Notes under the pieces: generated by a model
Told to the model about the DNA's origin: nothing
The model's database searches: none
The model's input: only the letters and a program-made list of their open reading frames with translations
Assembly (NCBI RefSeq): GCF_000015665.1
Contig: NC_008817.1
Coordinates: 682,001-746,000 of the forward strand
Origin: Prochlorococcus marinus str. MIT 9515
GTDB taxonomy: Bacteria > Cyanobacteriota > Cyanobacteriia > PCC-6307 > Cyanobiaceae
Direction of reading: 5' to 3'
DNA length: 64,000 nt
Shown here: positions 34,409 to 43,793 of the stretch, in pieces
Numbering within the stretch: position 1 is the first letter of the stretch
Layout of the letters: each line of letters starts with the position of its first letter
Translations under genes and position numbers: made by a program

Positions 34409-35443
34409 ATGTTATTAAGTAAATTGGTTGATCTTATAAAAAGTGGAAATTCAAACTTTATTAAAGCAAATATATTTGAAAATATAGATATACAAAATGC
34501 TGCTTCTTTAGATGTCGCATCAAAAAACCAAATATCCTTTTTAGAAGAAAACAATATATTAAAAGAGAATTTAGGTAGAACTGCCGTTTCAGCAATTATC
34601 ACATTTAACAATAGTGAAATATTAGGTTTACTTGAATCAAAAAATATTTCAAATATAGTTGTAGAAAATCCCAGAATCGCATTTGCAGAAGTATTAAATT
34701 ACCTTTATGAACAAATCAATTTCAACCCAGGTATTGATGATTCGGTTGTCATGAAAGAATCTTCAAAACTAGGAGAAAATTGTTATCTAGGACCAAATGT
34801 TTACATTGGCGAAAATACAGTAATTGGTAATAATAATAAGATTTTCCCCGGCACAACTATTTTAGGAAATGTCCGATTAGGAGATAACAATATAATTCAT
34901 CCGAATTGTGTGATTTACGAAAATACAAGAATTGAAAATAATTGCGTTATAAATTCGAATACTGTTATTGGTTCTGAAGGATTTGGTTTTATTCCGCAAG
35001 ATGGCAAATGGATTAAAATGCCTCAAAAAGGTTCAGTAATAATAAAGAGCTTTGTAGAAATCGGGACAAACTGTTGTGTTGATAGGCCATCTGTCGGAAA
35101 TACATTGATTGATGAAGGGACTAAAATAGATAACTTAGTTCAAATAGGTCATGGAGTTAAAATAGGGAAAAATTGTGCTTTAGCAGCTCAAGTTGGCATA
35201 GCAGGAGGTGCGGTTATTGGGGATGGAGTTATACTTGCCGGACAAGTAGGGGTTAATAATAGAGTTAAAGTTGGTAATAATGTAATAGCAAGCTCAAAAT
35301 GCGGGATACATTGTGATATTGAAGATGGAGAAGTTGTAAGTGGTTTCCCAGCCATGAAAAATAAATCATGGTTAAGAAGTTCAAGTATTTTTAAAAAATT
35401 GCCTGAATTAGCAAAAAAGCTTCGACAACTAGACAAGAAATAA
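34409..35443 (+). CDS. lpxD: UDP-3-O-acyl-glucosamine N-acyltransferase
   Basis: 344 aa. The N-terminal uridine-binding domain (about 1-95) is followed by a left-handed beta-helix of hexapeptide repeats (about 100-300, for example IGENTVIGNNNKI) and a C-terminal helical tail. The catalytic His lies in the IGHGVKIG stretch near 250. It adds the second acyl chain in lipid A synthesis. It lies 15 nt after proB. Confidence 0.95.
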   Translation: MLLSKLVDLIKSGNSNFIKANIFENIDIQNAASLDVASKNQISFLEENNILKENLGRTAVSAIITFNNSEILGLLESKNISNIVVENPRIAFAEVLNYLYEQINFNPGIDDSVVMKESSKLGENCYLGPNVYIGENTVIGNNNKIFPGTTILGNVRLGDNNIIHPNCVIYENTRIENNCVINSNTVIGSEGFGFIPQDGKWIKMPQKGSVIIKSFVEIGTNCCVDRPSVGNTLIDEGTKIDNLVQIGHGVKIGKNCALAAQVGIAGGAVIGDGVILAGQVGVNNRVKVGNNVIASSKCGIHCDIEDGEVVSGFPAMKNKSWLRSSSIFKKLPELAKKLRQLDKK

Positions 35444-35471
35444 ATTATTCTCTTAATAAACCAACAATAAA

Positions 35472-36545
35472 ATGAAGAAATATAAAGTTGTTTTACTTTC
35501 TGGAGATGGTATAGGACCTGAAATATCAGAAATTTCTTCAGAAATATTAAAAAAACTATCTCATAAATATTCTTTTGATATTGAGATTAAAGAAGAATAT
35601 TTTGGTGGAATAGCTTACGAAAAGTATAAAGATCCAGCTCCGAAAGCGACATTAGATCAGTGCAAATCAAGTGATGCAGTTCTTTTAGCTTGTGTGGGAG
35701 ATTTGAAATATGATTCTTTACCAAGAGAATTACGACCAGAAAGTGGTTTACTTAAATTAAGATCTGCGCTGAATTTATTCGCTAATATAAGACCGGTAAA
35801 AATAAGAAAATCACTTTTAGATGCCAGCTCTTTAAAAAAAGAAATCATTGAAGATGTAGATTTAGTCGTAGTAAGAGAATTAATAAGTGGAATATATTTT
35901 GGACAGCCCAGGGGACAAATTACTAACACTAAAGTTAAAAAAGCTTTTAATACAATGGTTTATGACACAAAAGAAATAGAAAGAATTACAGAAGTTGCAA
36001 TTAAAATAGCAAATCAAAGAAGTAAAAAAATATGTTCGGTAGATAAATCAAATGTACTAGAAGTAAGTCAATTGTGGAGAGATACAGTTTTAGATGTAGC
36101 TTCAAAAAATAAAGATTTAAGTTTAAGTAATATGTATGTAGATAATGCAGCTATGCAACTTGTAAAAGACCCAAGCCAATTTGACGTTATTTTAACTAGC
36201 AATTTGTTCGGCGATATTTTAAGTGACTTAGCCGCAATGATAACTGGTTCTATTGGAATGCTTCCATCAGCATCTTTAAGCAATTCAGGGCCAGGAGTAT
36301 TTGAACCCGTTCATGGGTCTGCTCCAGACATAGCTGGTAAAAACTTAGCTAATCCCATTGCTATGGCTTTATCAACCTCAATGATGCTAAAAATTGGTTT
36401 GAATGAGGAAAAAGCTGCAGATGATATTGAAATAGCTATTGATAATGTTTTATCAAAAGGATATAGAACATCAGATTTAGACAATGGTGATTGCAACGTT
36501 CTATCTTGTAGTGAAATTGGAGAAAAAATCATTCAAGAAATTTGA
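35472..36545 (+). CDS. leuB: 3-isopropylmalate dehydrogenase
   Basis: 357 aa. NAD-dependent oxidative decarboxylase of leucine synthesis. Hallmarks are LLSGDGIGPEI (about 8-18), RPESGLLKLRSALNLFANIRP in the substrate region near 87-107, VRELISGIYFGQPRG near 135-150, and metal-site NLFGDILSDLAAM near 245-257 with HGSAPDIAGK. It ends the plus-strand run that starts at DUF3685. Confidence 0.97.
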   Translation: MKKYKVVLLSGDGIGPEISEISSEILKKLSHKYSFDIEIKEEYFGGIAYEKYKDPAPKATLDQCKSSDAVLLACVGDLKYDSLPRELRPESGLLKLRSALNLFANIRPVKIRKSLLDASSLKKEIIEDVDLVVVRELISGIYFGQPRGQITNTKVKKAFNTMVYDTKEIERITEVAIKIANQRSKKICSVDKSNVLEVSQLWRDTVLDVASKNKDLSLSNMYVDNAAMQLVKDPSQFDVILTSNLFGDILSDLAAMITGSIGMLPSASLSNSGPGVFEPVHGSAPDIAGKNLANPIAMALSTSMMLKIGLNEEKAADDIEIAIDNVLSKGYRTSDLDNGDCNVLSCSEIGEKIIQEI

Positions 36546-36635
36546 ATAAAAAATTAATAAATTAAAAATTATCTTTAACTAGATCAAAAAGTTGGCATAT
36601 GACCTGTCAGAATCATTAAATATTGTTTTAATTAA

Positions 36636-37535
36636 ATGTCTAAACGTCATCCAGTAGTTGCTGTAACAGGATCATCAGGAGCAGGAACAAGTACAGTAAA
36701 AAGAGCATTTGAGCACATTTTTGCAAGAGAAGATATTATTCCAGCTGTAGTCGAAGGTGATAGTTATCACAGGTTTGAAAGAATGCCTATGAAAAAAGCT
36801 ATGGCTGAAGCCCTTTCAAAAGGAGAAAATTTTTCTCACTTTGGTCCGGAAGCAAATCTTTTCGACAAGTTGGAGGAACTTTTTAAAGTTTATGGGGAAA
36901 CTGGTGGAGGGAAAAAAAGATATTATCTTCACAGTACTGAAGAAGCTCAGGAACATAATGAAAGGCTAGGTACATCATTAGAACCAGGACAATTTACTCC
37001 GTGGGAAGATATTCCGAACGGAACAGATGTTCTCTTCTACGAGGGTTTACATGGTGGTGTTGAGGGGGAAGGCTACAATGTTTCTTCCTTTGCTGACTTG
37101 CTTGTGGGTGTTGTACCCATAACCAACCTAGAGTGGATACAGAAAATTCATAGAGACAATGCTGAGAGAGGTTATTCAGCTGAAACTATAGTTGATACTA
37201 TTTTGAGAAGAATGCCAGACTATATAAATCATATTTGTCCACAATTTAGTAAAACTGATATAAATTTCCAAAGAATACCTACTATTGATACCTCGAATCC
37301 TTTTATATGTAGAAATATTCCAACACCTGATGAAAGTTTTGTAATAATCCACTTTAGAAAAGGAGCAAGAGAAAAATGGGGAATTGATTTTCAATACCTT
37401 CTAGGAATGATTCATGATTCATTCATGTCAAGTCCAACAAGTATTGTTGTTAATGGAGGGAAAATGGGTTTTGCAATGGAATTGATACTTACTCCAATAA
37501 TTCATAAGATGATTGAAGAAAAGAAGCATGCTTAG
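36636..37535 (+). CDS. prk: Phosphoribulokinase, class I (proteobacterial type)
   Basis: 299 aa. It phosphorylates ribulose-5-phosphate to RuBP, the Calvin cycle step before RuBisCO. The sequence is the short octameric class I form (compare the Rhodobacter enzyme), not the ~330-aa class II form of beta-cyanobacteria and plants. The P-loop reads GSSGAGTST with no Lys, as in class I. VEGDSYHRF (about 39-47), YEGLHGG (near 133) and LEWIQKIHRDNAERGYS follow. The class II redox cysteines are absent. Confidence 0.95.
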   Translation: MSKRHPVVAVTGSSGAGTSTVKRAFEHIFAREDIIPAVVEGDSYHRFERMPMKKAMAEALSKGENFSHFGPEANLFDKLEELFKVYGETGGGKKRYYLHSTEEAQEHNERLGTSLEPGQFTPWEDIPNGTDVLFYEGLHGGVEGEGYNVSSFADLLVGVVPITNLEWIQKIHRDNAERGYSAETIVDTILRRMPDYINHICPQFSKTDINFQRIPTIDTSNPFICRNIPTPDESFVIIHFRKGAREKWGIDFQYLLGMIHDSFMSSPTSIVVNGGKMGFAMELILTPIIHKMIEEKKHA

Positions 37536-37716
37536 ATATTTTTTATTTCTATTCCAAAAGTCTTGGGTTAATTAAGAAAAGTTATAAGACTTTAATTGTT
37601 TAATTAATGATTTCATTAATTTTGTGAAACAAAGATATTGAATATTTTCAAATTTTTATATAACTTCCTTGATAAAAGGGCCTTTTTTAGACTTTAATAG
37701 AAAAAAAGAGAATATT

Positions 37717-38595
37717 GTGTCTTTAATCGACTGGTTTGCTGCAAGGAGAAAGGATCAATTTGTTGGGAAGGTTTCTCAAGATACTGAGGAAAGTGATGGC
37801 CTATGGGTTAAATGTTCGGAATGTGGGCAAGTTGCTTATAGAAAAGATTTAATATCAAATTTTAATGTATGCAGTAATTGTAGCCATCACAATAGAATTA
37901 ATAGCGATGAAAGAATTAATATAATCGCTGACAAAGATTCATTTAAAGAGTTTGATGATTCATTAAGTCCTACTGACCCATTGAAGTTTAAAGATAGGAG
38001 ATCTTATTCAGACAGGATAAAAGAAAGTCAAGAGGGGACTGGTCTCAAAGATGGAGTAATAACAGGTATATGTTCCATTAATTCAATGCCTCTGGCTTTA
38101 GCTGTAATGGATTTTAGATTTATGGGAGGGTCGATGGGGTCTGTTGTAGGAGAAAAAATTACTAGAATTATCGAAAAAGCAACAATAGAAAACTACCCAA
38201 TAGTTATTGTTTGTGCTTCTGGTGGAGCAAGAATGCAGGAAGGAATGTTAAGCCTTATGCAAATGGCAAAAATATCTGGAGCACTAAAAAAACATAGGGC
38301 TAAAAATCTACTTTATATGCCTTTATTAACGCATCCTACAACTGGAGGTGTTACGGCAAGCTTTGCAATGTTGGGTGATCTAATATTGGCAGAACCAAAA
38401 GCTCTTATTGGATTTGCTGGGAGAAGAGTAATTGAACAAACTTTAAGAGAAAAATTACCTGATAATTTTCAAACAGCAGAATATCTTTTGGAACATGGAT
38501 TCGTTGATGTGATAGTAAATAGGAAAGAACTTAAAAGTACTCTGACAAGTATTTTAAAAATTCATGGAGTAAAAGATCTTATGGGAGCAAATTAA
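37717..38595 (+). CDS. accD: Acetyl-CoA carboxylase carboxyltransferase subunit beta
   Basis: 292 aa from the GTG at 37717, which gives the standard AccD start [17 protein letters not shown]; an in-frame TTG at 37669 would add 16 atypical residues. The zinc finger C-x2-C-x15-C-x2-C (CSECG ... CSNC, about 33-55) is intact, followed by the crotonase-fold core with [10 protein letters not shown] near 170. It transfers CO2 from biotin to acetyl-CoA, with AccA, for fatty acid synthesis. Confidence 0.95.
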   Translation: MSLIDWFAARRKDQFVGKVSQDTEESDGLWVKCSECGQVAYRKDLISNFNVCSNCSHHNRINSDERINIIADKDSFKEFDDSLSPTDPLKFKDRRSYSDRIKESQEGTGLKDGVITGICSINSMPLALAVMDFRFMGGSMGSVVGEKITRIIEKATIENYPIVIVCASGGARMQEGMLSLMQMAKISGALKKHRAKNLLYMPLLTHPTTGGVTASFAMLGDLILAEPKALIGFAGRRVIEQTLREKLPDNFQTAEYLLEHGFVDVIVNRKELKSTLTSILKIHGVKDLMGAN

Positions 38596-38599
38596 TAAG

Positions 38600-38989
38600 A
38601 TGAAAATCGTTTCTAATTTAATTGGTCTATTTTTTATTTTTTTAATGTTTTTTTTTAATAATTCTAAATTGGCGTTCGGAAGTGGGAATGTAGATTGGAT
38701 CCTTTTAAAAGAAAATAATGATGGAAAAGAATGGCTAGATATGGGTAGCATTAAGAAATTTGATAATAATGAAATAAGTGTTTTAACTAAGTTTTTTAAA
38801 AATCCAAAAGATTCAAGCGATAAAGGTCAATTATCTCTTTACGTTATGAGAATTAACTGTGATGACAATAGATTTAAAGATACTTCTATTAATGGAATCC
38901 CACAGCTCAGTTCAAAGTGGCAAACATCAAATAATGATGAACTTATTGATGTTGTCATCGAAAAAAGCTGTTCTGAGATCATAAATTAA
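38600..38989 (+). CDS. Secreted hypothetical protein
   Basis: 129 aa. The signal peptide (hydrophobic 7-20, likely cleavage after LAFG near 27) leads into a mature domain of about 100 residues with VDWILLKENNDGKEWLDMGS near its start and two Cys (INCDDN, KSCSEI) likely disulfide-bonded. This looks like a lineage-conserved lumenal or periplasmic protein. It starts 4 nt after accD and its stop overlaps the next start. Confidence 0.7.
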   Translation: MKIVSNLIGLFFIFLMFFFNNSKLAFGSGNVDWILLKENNDGKEWLDMGSIKKFDNNEISVLTKFFKNPKDSSDKGQLSLYVMRINCDDNRFKDTSINGIPQLSSKWQTSNNDELIDVVIEKSCSEIIN

Positions 38990-40092
38990 TGAATTTTAGT
39001 AATGCTACTGACAAATTAAGAGTCGCAATTGCTGGTTTGGGATTTGGAAAAAAAATTCATTTGGAAGCATTAAAAGAATCAGATTATTTAATTCCAACTG
39101 CAATTTTTCACTACAAGAAAGAAAAAGGACCATCTTTAGAGAAGGAAACTGGGTTAAATTTTTATCATGATTGGGGAGAATTAGTTAAATCCAAAGATAT
39201 AGACGGAATCATAATTGCTACATCTCCCGAATCAAGATTTGAATTGGCAAAGGAAGCTCTTGAGAATAATAAACATCTTTTATTAGAGAAACCTGTAGCC
39301 TTAACCTCCGAGGAAATTAAAGAACTTCAAAGAATATCATTAGTTAATAATTTGAGTGTTTGTGTAGATTTTGAATATAGAGCAGTACCACTTTTCCTAC
39401 AAACCAAGAAAATGATAGATGAGAATATTTTAGGAAAAATATATTTAATTAAGCTTGATTGGTTGATGGGTAGCCGGTCAGATCCCAATAGGGCTTGGAA
39501 TTGGTATTCATTAAAAGAAAAAGGTGGTGGGGTTGTTGGAGCTTTAGGTACTCATGCATTTGATATGTTGAACTGGTTTTTTGGAGAATCGATTGTAGTA
39601 TCCGGGAAATTATCAACATCAATCAAGAAAAGATCCTTACCTAATTCCTCTAAGTTTTTGAAAGTAACAAGTGAGGATATTTGCATAGCTAACCTTGAAA
39701 TAAAAACTTTCGATGACATCATAGTTCCATGTCAGGTTTCTTTATCCTCGATTTCAAAGTGTGGAAGAGGATTTAGTTTGGAAGTATATGGAAGTGAAGG
39801 CTCACTTTTCCTTAAGAGTGAGAATCAAAAAGATTATGTTCATGGTTTTAATTTAAAGATTTCAAATCGAGAAGATAAGACATACAATTTATCCGCTGAT
39901 CCACGCTATGATTTTGAAAAAACCTGGACTGATGGAAGAATTGCACCTGTCCAGAGAATTCAAAGTTTATGGGCTCATAGTATCAAGAATCAAACTCCAG
40001 TAATCCCAGGACTGTCTGAGGGACTTAATAGTCAAAGAGTTTGTGAAGCTATAAGAAAATCTGCAGAGAGCGGTTTAAATGTAAGAATTTAG
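38989..40092 (+). CDS. Gfo/Idh/MocA family oxidoreductase
   Basis: 367 aa. N-terminal Rossmann domain (RVAIAGLGFGKKIHLEAL, about 11-28), the EKPVAL motif near 99-104 with the catalytic-type Lys, and a C-terminal beta-sheet domain. A sugar or inositol dehydrogenase-like activity is expected from the family, substrate unknown. The start shares one base with the preceding stop (TAATG). Confidence 0.87.
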   Translation: MNFSNATDKLRVAIAGLGFGKKIHLEALKESDYLIPTAIFHYKKEKGPSLEKETGLNFYHDWGELVKSKDIDGIIIATSPESRFELAKEALENNKHLLLEKPVALTSEEIKELQRISLVNNLSVCVDFEYRAVPLFLQTKKMIDENILGKIYLIKLDWLMGSRSDPNRAWNWYSLKEKGGGVVGALGTHAFDMLNWFFGESIVVSGKLSTSIKKRSLPNSSKFLKVTSEDICIANLEIKTFDDIIVPCQVSLSSISKCGRGFSLEVYGSEGSLFLKSENQKDYVHGFNLKISNREDKTYNLSADPRYDFEKTWTDGRIAPVQRIQSLWAHSIKNQTPVIPGLSEGLNSQRVCEAIRKSAESGLNVRI

Positions 40093-40196
40093 TTTTTAAC
40101 ATTAGTAAGTAACAATTATTACTCGAATAGGTATTGAATTGATTTTATTTTTTCTTCATATTCTGGAAAAATCAACTGAACCTAAATTTTTAAAGA

Positions 40197-41264
40197 ATGG
40201 CATTAAATTACTACAAAAATGAGCTTAAAGAAAATGCTCAACTTTTAGCTTCCAAAGGTAAAGGGATATTAGCTGTAGATGAATCAACTAAGACAGTAGG
40301 TAAAAGATTGGCTGGTATAGGGGTAGAAAATACAGAAGAAAATAGAAAGGCATACAGAGGAATGCTTTTCACCACTGAAGGTCTTGGCAAGTACATAAGT
40401 GGTGCAATTTTATTTGAGGAGACACTTTTCCAGAACCATCAAGATGGTGAATCAATGGTTAAAAAGCTAAATGACTTGGGAATAATTCCAGGTATAAAGG
40501 TTGATAAAGGTTTAAACCCTCTTCCAGGAGGAGGAGATGTAGAAACTTTTTGTTCTGGTTTAGATGGATTAGTAGAAAGAGCGGCGAAATACTACGAACA
40601 AGGCGCAAGATTTGCAAAATGGAGAGCAGTTCTACAAATAACTGAAGATGGTTGTCCTTCAAAATTATCGATACAAGAAAATGCATGGGGATTAGCCAGA
40701 TATGCTAGGTCAGTCCAGGAATCAGGATTAGTTCCAATAATTGAACCAGAAATTTTAATGGATGGTAATCACACTATTGAGAAAACTGCTGAAGTTCAAG
40801 AAGAAGTTATTAAGCAGGTATATATTGCTTGTCAGGCAAATGGAGTTTTCCTTGAGGGAACACTCTTAAAACCTTCGATGACTGTTAATGGAGCTGAGTG
40901 CCCGACAAAAGCTGATCCTATGAAAGTTGCTGAAATGACAATAAGAACAATGGAAAGATGCGTACCGGCATCAGTTCCTGGAATTGTATTCTTGTCCGGA
41001 GGGTTAAGTGAGGAAGCTGCTTCAGTTTATTTAAACAACATGAATACTCTTTATAGAAAAGCTTTATGGAATGTTTCGTTCTCTTATGGACGTGCTTTAC
41101 AGCATTCTTGCTTAAAAGCATGGAAAGGTAGCGAAATAGAGGCTGGGCAAAAGGCTTTAATTGCAAGAGCTCAGGCAAACTCTGAAGCCTCAACGGGTTC
41201 ATATGTTGCAGGATCTCAGCCATCATCTGATGAGCAATTGTTTGTAGCAGGCTACACATATTAA
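40197..41264 (+). CDS. fda: Fructose-bisphosphate aldolase, class I
   Basis: 355 aa. The N-terminus KGKGILAVDESTKTVGKRL and WRAVLQI are class I hallmarks; the Schiff-base Lys lies in VFLEGTLLKPSM (about 217-228). It cleaves or condenses FBP and possibly SBP in glycolysis and the Calvin cycle. A metal-dependent class II aldolase follows on the same strand 147 nt later, so both chemistries are encoded in tandem. Confidence 0.95.
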   Translation: MALNYYKNELKENAQLLASKGKGILAVDESTKTVGKRLAGIGVENTEENRKAYRGMLFTTEGLGKYISGAILFEETLFQNHQDGESMVKKLNDLGIIPGIKVDKGLNPLPGGGDVETFCSGLDGLVERAAKYYEQGARFAKWRAVLQITEDGCPSKLSIQENAWGLARYARSVQESGLVPIIEPEILMDGNHTIEKTAEVQEEVIKQVYIACQANGVFLEGTLLKPSMTVNGAECPTKADPMKVAEMTIRTMERCVPASVPGIVFLSGGLSEEAASVYLNNMNTLYRKALWNVSFSYGRALQHSCLKAWKGSEIEAGQKALIARAQANSEASTGSYVAGSQPSSDEQLFVAGYTY

Positions 41265-41411
41265 AAAGCAGAAAATATACACTTAGACATCTAAATAGTT
41301 TCATTAATATTGCACTTAATTTAATTATTAACGTGACATTTGATACCTTCGTATATTAAACTCTCGGAACATATTGCTTATTTATTTTAAGCATTTAATT
41401 AAATTTTAATT

Positions 41412-42485
41412 ATGGCCCTTGTTCCACTGAGATTACTTTTAGATCACGCTGCCGAGAATGGTTACGGTATACCAGCTTTTAACGTTAACAATCTTGAACA
41501 AGTTCAAGCGATTATGGAGGCTGCTTATGAAACTGATAGTCCTGTCATTCTTCAAGCCTCAAGAGGAGCGAGAAATTATGCTGGAGAAATTTTCCTTCGT
41601 CACCTAATCCTTGCCGCAACCGAAACTTATCCTAATATTCCAGTCGTAATGCATCAGGATCATGGAAATGAGCCATCAACTTGTTATTCAGCTGCAATAA
41701 ATGGTTTCACATCAGTAATGATGGATGGTTCTCTTGAGGCAGATGCAAAAACACCTGCAAGTTACGAGTATAATGTGGCAGTAACAAAAAAAGTAGTCGA
41801 CTTTGCTCACTCTGTTGGAGTGAGTGTTGAGGGAGAACTAGGATGTTTAGGTTCATTAGAAACTGGAAAAGGCGAAGCTGAAGATGGACATGGATTTGAA
41901 GGTGAGCTTTCAACAGATATGCTTTTAACTGATCCGGAAGAAGCCGCAGATTTTGTAACTAAAACGAATGTTGATGCTTTAGCTATCGCTATAGGAACAA
42001 GTCATGGAGCATATAAATTCACAAGAAAGCCAACAGGAGAGGTTCTTGCAATAAGTAGGATTTCTGAAATCCATAACGCTATTCCAAATACTCATCTTGT
42101 AATGCATGGATCTAGTTCAGTACCACAGGAATGGTTAGATATCATAAATAAATACGGGGGAGAGATTCCGCAAACATATGGCGTGCCTGTTGAAGAAATT
42201 CAAGAAGGTATCAGAAATGGAGTAAGGAAAGTTAATATCGATACTGATAATAGACTTGCCTTTACAGCAGCAGTTAGAGAAGCGGCTTTTTCAGACACAG
42301 CAAACTTCGATCCAAGACATTTCAATAAACCTGCCAGAAATTATATGAAGCAAGTTTGTCTTGATAGATACAGACAATTCTGGTGTGAAGGTCAAGCAGG
42401 TAGGATCAAGCAAAGCAGTACAAATTATTATGCTGATCTTTATGCAAAAGGTAACTTAGGTTCAAAGGTAAAAGCAAAAGTTTAG
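41412..42485 (+). CDS. fbaA: Fructose-bisphosphate aldolase, class II
   Basis: 357 aa metal-dependent aldolase of the cyanobacterial Calvin cycle type. AFNVNNLEQ near the N-terminus, the zinc ligands in HQDHGNE (about 81-87), [19 protein letters not shown] in the active loop (about 140-158) and GTSHGAYKF with HGSSS near 196-235. A clear terminator follows. Confidence 0.96.
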   Translation: MALVPLRLLLDHAAENGYGIPAFNVNNLEQVQAIMEAAYETDSPVILQASRGARNYAGEIFLRHLILAATETYPNIPVVMHQDHGNEPSTCYSAAINGFTSVMMDGSLEADAKTPASYEYNVAVTKKVVDFAHSVGVSVEGELGCLGSLETGKGEAEDGHGFEGELSTDMLLTDPEEAADFVTKTNVDALAIAIGTSHGAYKFTRKPTGEVLAISRISEIHNAIPNTHLVMHGSSSVPQEWLDIINKYGGEIPQTYGVPVEEIQEGIRNGVRKVNIDTDNRLAFTAAVREAAFSDTANFDPRHFNKPARNYMKQVCLDRYRQFWCEGQAGRIKQSSTNYYADLYAKGNLGSKVKAKV

Positions 42486-42506
42486 TTCAATAAGTTATTC
42501 CCAAAT

Positions 42507-42541
42507 AAAAAAGACCTTCAATATATGAAGGTCTTTTTTTT
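42507..42541. terminator. Bidirectional rho-independent terminator
   Basis: AAAAAGACCTTCA pairs with TGAAGGTCTTTTT around an ATATA loop, with A-runs on one side and T-runs on the other, so it can stop both fbaA (plus) and purQ (minus). It is one of the clearest terminators in the window. Confidence 0.85.
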
Positions 42542-42547
42542 TATTAA

Positions 42548-43210
42548 TTAAATCATTAATGACTTCAAAGTATATAGTCCATCTGTTCCACCAATAACTT
42601 CATCACATGCTCTTTCAGGATGAGGCATTAATCCTAAAACATTTCCTTTTTCATTAGTTATGCCTGCAATATCAAAAGTTGAACCGTTTGGATTATTTTT
42701 GTATCTTAGTGCAATTAAATCATTATCAATAAGTTTTTTTAGTGTATTTTGATCGCAATGATAACGTCCTTCTCCATGAGCTATTGGTAATTTAATTTTT
42801 TGTGTTTCATCTGAATTTTTAAACCAACCGCCTTTTGAAGTAATCACATTCAAATCAGCATCATCACAAATAAAATTGAGATTTTTATTAGCAACAAGAG
42901 CTCCGGGAAGAAAACCTGACTCAGTCAAAATCTGAAAACCATTACATATACCTAATACTCGTCTACCACTTTTAACAAAATCATTTAAAGAATTTATTAA
43001 TGGGGAAAATCTTGCAATTGCTCCGCACCTTAAATAATCACCATAACTAAATCCTCCTGGCAAAACGATTGCATCAATTTCATTTAAATCAGATGATTCA
43101 TGCCATAAGAATTTTGTTTTAATGTCTAAACAAGCTTCTAAAGCCCATGCAACATCACGATCACAATTAGATCCAGGGAAGACAACAATTCCAACAGTAA
43201 AACAAGCCAT
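42548..43210 (-). CDS. purQ: FGAM synthase subunit PurQ (glutaminase)
   Basis: 220 aa class I glutamine amidotransferase. [11 protein letters not shown] at the N-terminus, [16 protein letters not shown] near 49-64, nucleophile Cys in GICNGFQIL near 86-94, and C-terminal PHPERACDE. It supplies ammonia to PurL in purine synthesis; purL is not in the window. It follows purS with no gap. Confidence 0.96.
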   Translation of the reverse strand: MACFTVGIVVFPGSNCDRDVAWALEACLDIKTKFLWHESSDLNEIDAIVLPGGFSYGDYLRCGAIARFSPLINSLNDFVKSGRRVLGICNGFQILTESGFLPGALVANKNLNFICDDADLNVITSKGGWFKNSDETQKIKLPIAHGEGRYHCDQNTLKKLIDNDLIALRYKNNPNGSTFDIAGITNEKGNVLGLMPHPERACDEVIGGTDGLYTLKSLMI

Positions 43211-43465
43211 TTATAATTTTTTTATTGAGTATTCAAAGTCTTCAATTACTGTATTAGCAAATAATCGATCGCATAATATATCAATTTTTTCTTTAATATC
43301 ACCCTCTTTATTCCCTTCGATTTTTACTTCAATCATTTTTCCTATTCTTAAGGATTTAATTCCTTCAACTCCAAGTTTACTTGAGGCAGACTTTATTGCC
43401 TCTCCTGCAGGATCAAGAACAGAAGGTCTTAACCTTATGAAAACTTTAACTTCAAATTGATCCAA
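43211..43465 (-). CDS. purS: FGAM synthase subunit PurS
   Basis: 84 aa, standard PurS: KVFIRLRPSVLDPAGEA then LRIGKMIEVKIEG. It bridges PurQ and PurL. The stop is directly adjacent to the purQ start, a usual arrangement. Confidence 0.94.
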   Translation of the reverse strand: MDQFEVKVFIRLRPSVLDPAGEAIKSASSKLGVEGIKSLRIGKMIEVKIEGNKEGDIKEKIDILCDRLFANTVIEDFEYSIKKL

Positions 43466-43566
43466 TTAAAAATTCATTTCTTATAAAAGAATAGTTTAAA
43501 TATCAATAAAAAAGTACTTTAAATTAATAAACAAATATTTTTATCCTTAAATACCAAATTAACTAA

Positions 43567-43734
43567 TTAAATGTTTATAAAACCTTTTCCGTAACATTCT
43601 AAGCAAGTTCTTCTTACGTTTTCTGAAGTTTTAAAATTTCCTGAGCCAGCACATTTGGAGCAAATTACTTTAAAAGAAGAAATTGAAGTTTCATTTATTA
43701 TGTTAGCTTTGTAAGTTATTTTTGAATCTTCCAT
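43567..43734 (-). CDS. DnaJ-like zinc-finger microprotein
   Basis: 55 aa from the Met at 43734; the upstream in-frame start at 43761 is less likely. It consists mostly of one DnaJ-type double zinc finger: CSKCAGSGNF and CLECYGKGF, that is two C-x2-C-x-G-x-G units. No J-domain. Such proteins in cyanobacteria and plastids (for example BSD2-like) can act as thiol chaperones. It lies just downstream of the CobW GTPase on the same strand. Confidence 0.75.
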   Translation of the reverse strand: MEDSKITYKANIINETSISSFKVICSKCAGSGNFKTSENVRRTCLECYGKGFINI

Positions 43735-43793
43735 TTTCAGTTTTGAAATAAGGGAAATCATTCTGGTAAGTAACTATAAAGTCAAATCCTTAT

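Noticed and set aside
37669-37716. Upstream TTG start for accD
   Set aside because: The sixteen extra residues do not resemble AccD, while GTG 37717 gives the usual start.
40459-42000. Several long minus-strand frames inside the two aldolase genes
   Set aside because: They are antisense to well-conserved enzymes and their translations are low-complexity Leu/His-rich, typical of shadow frames.
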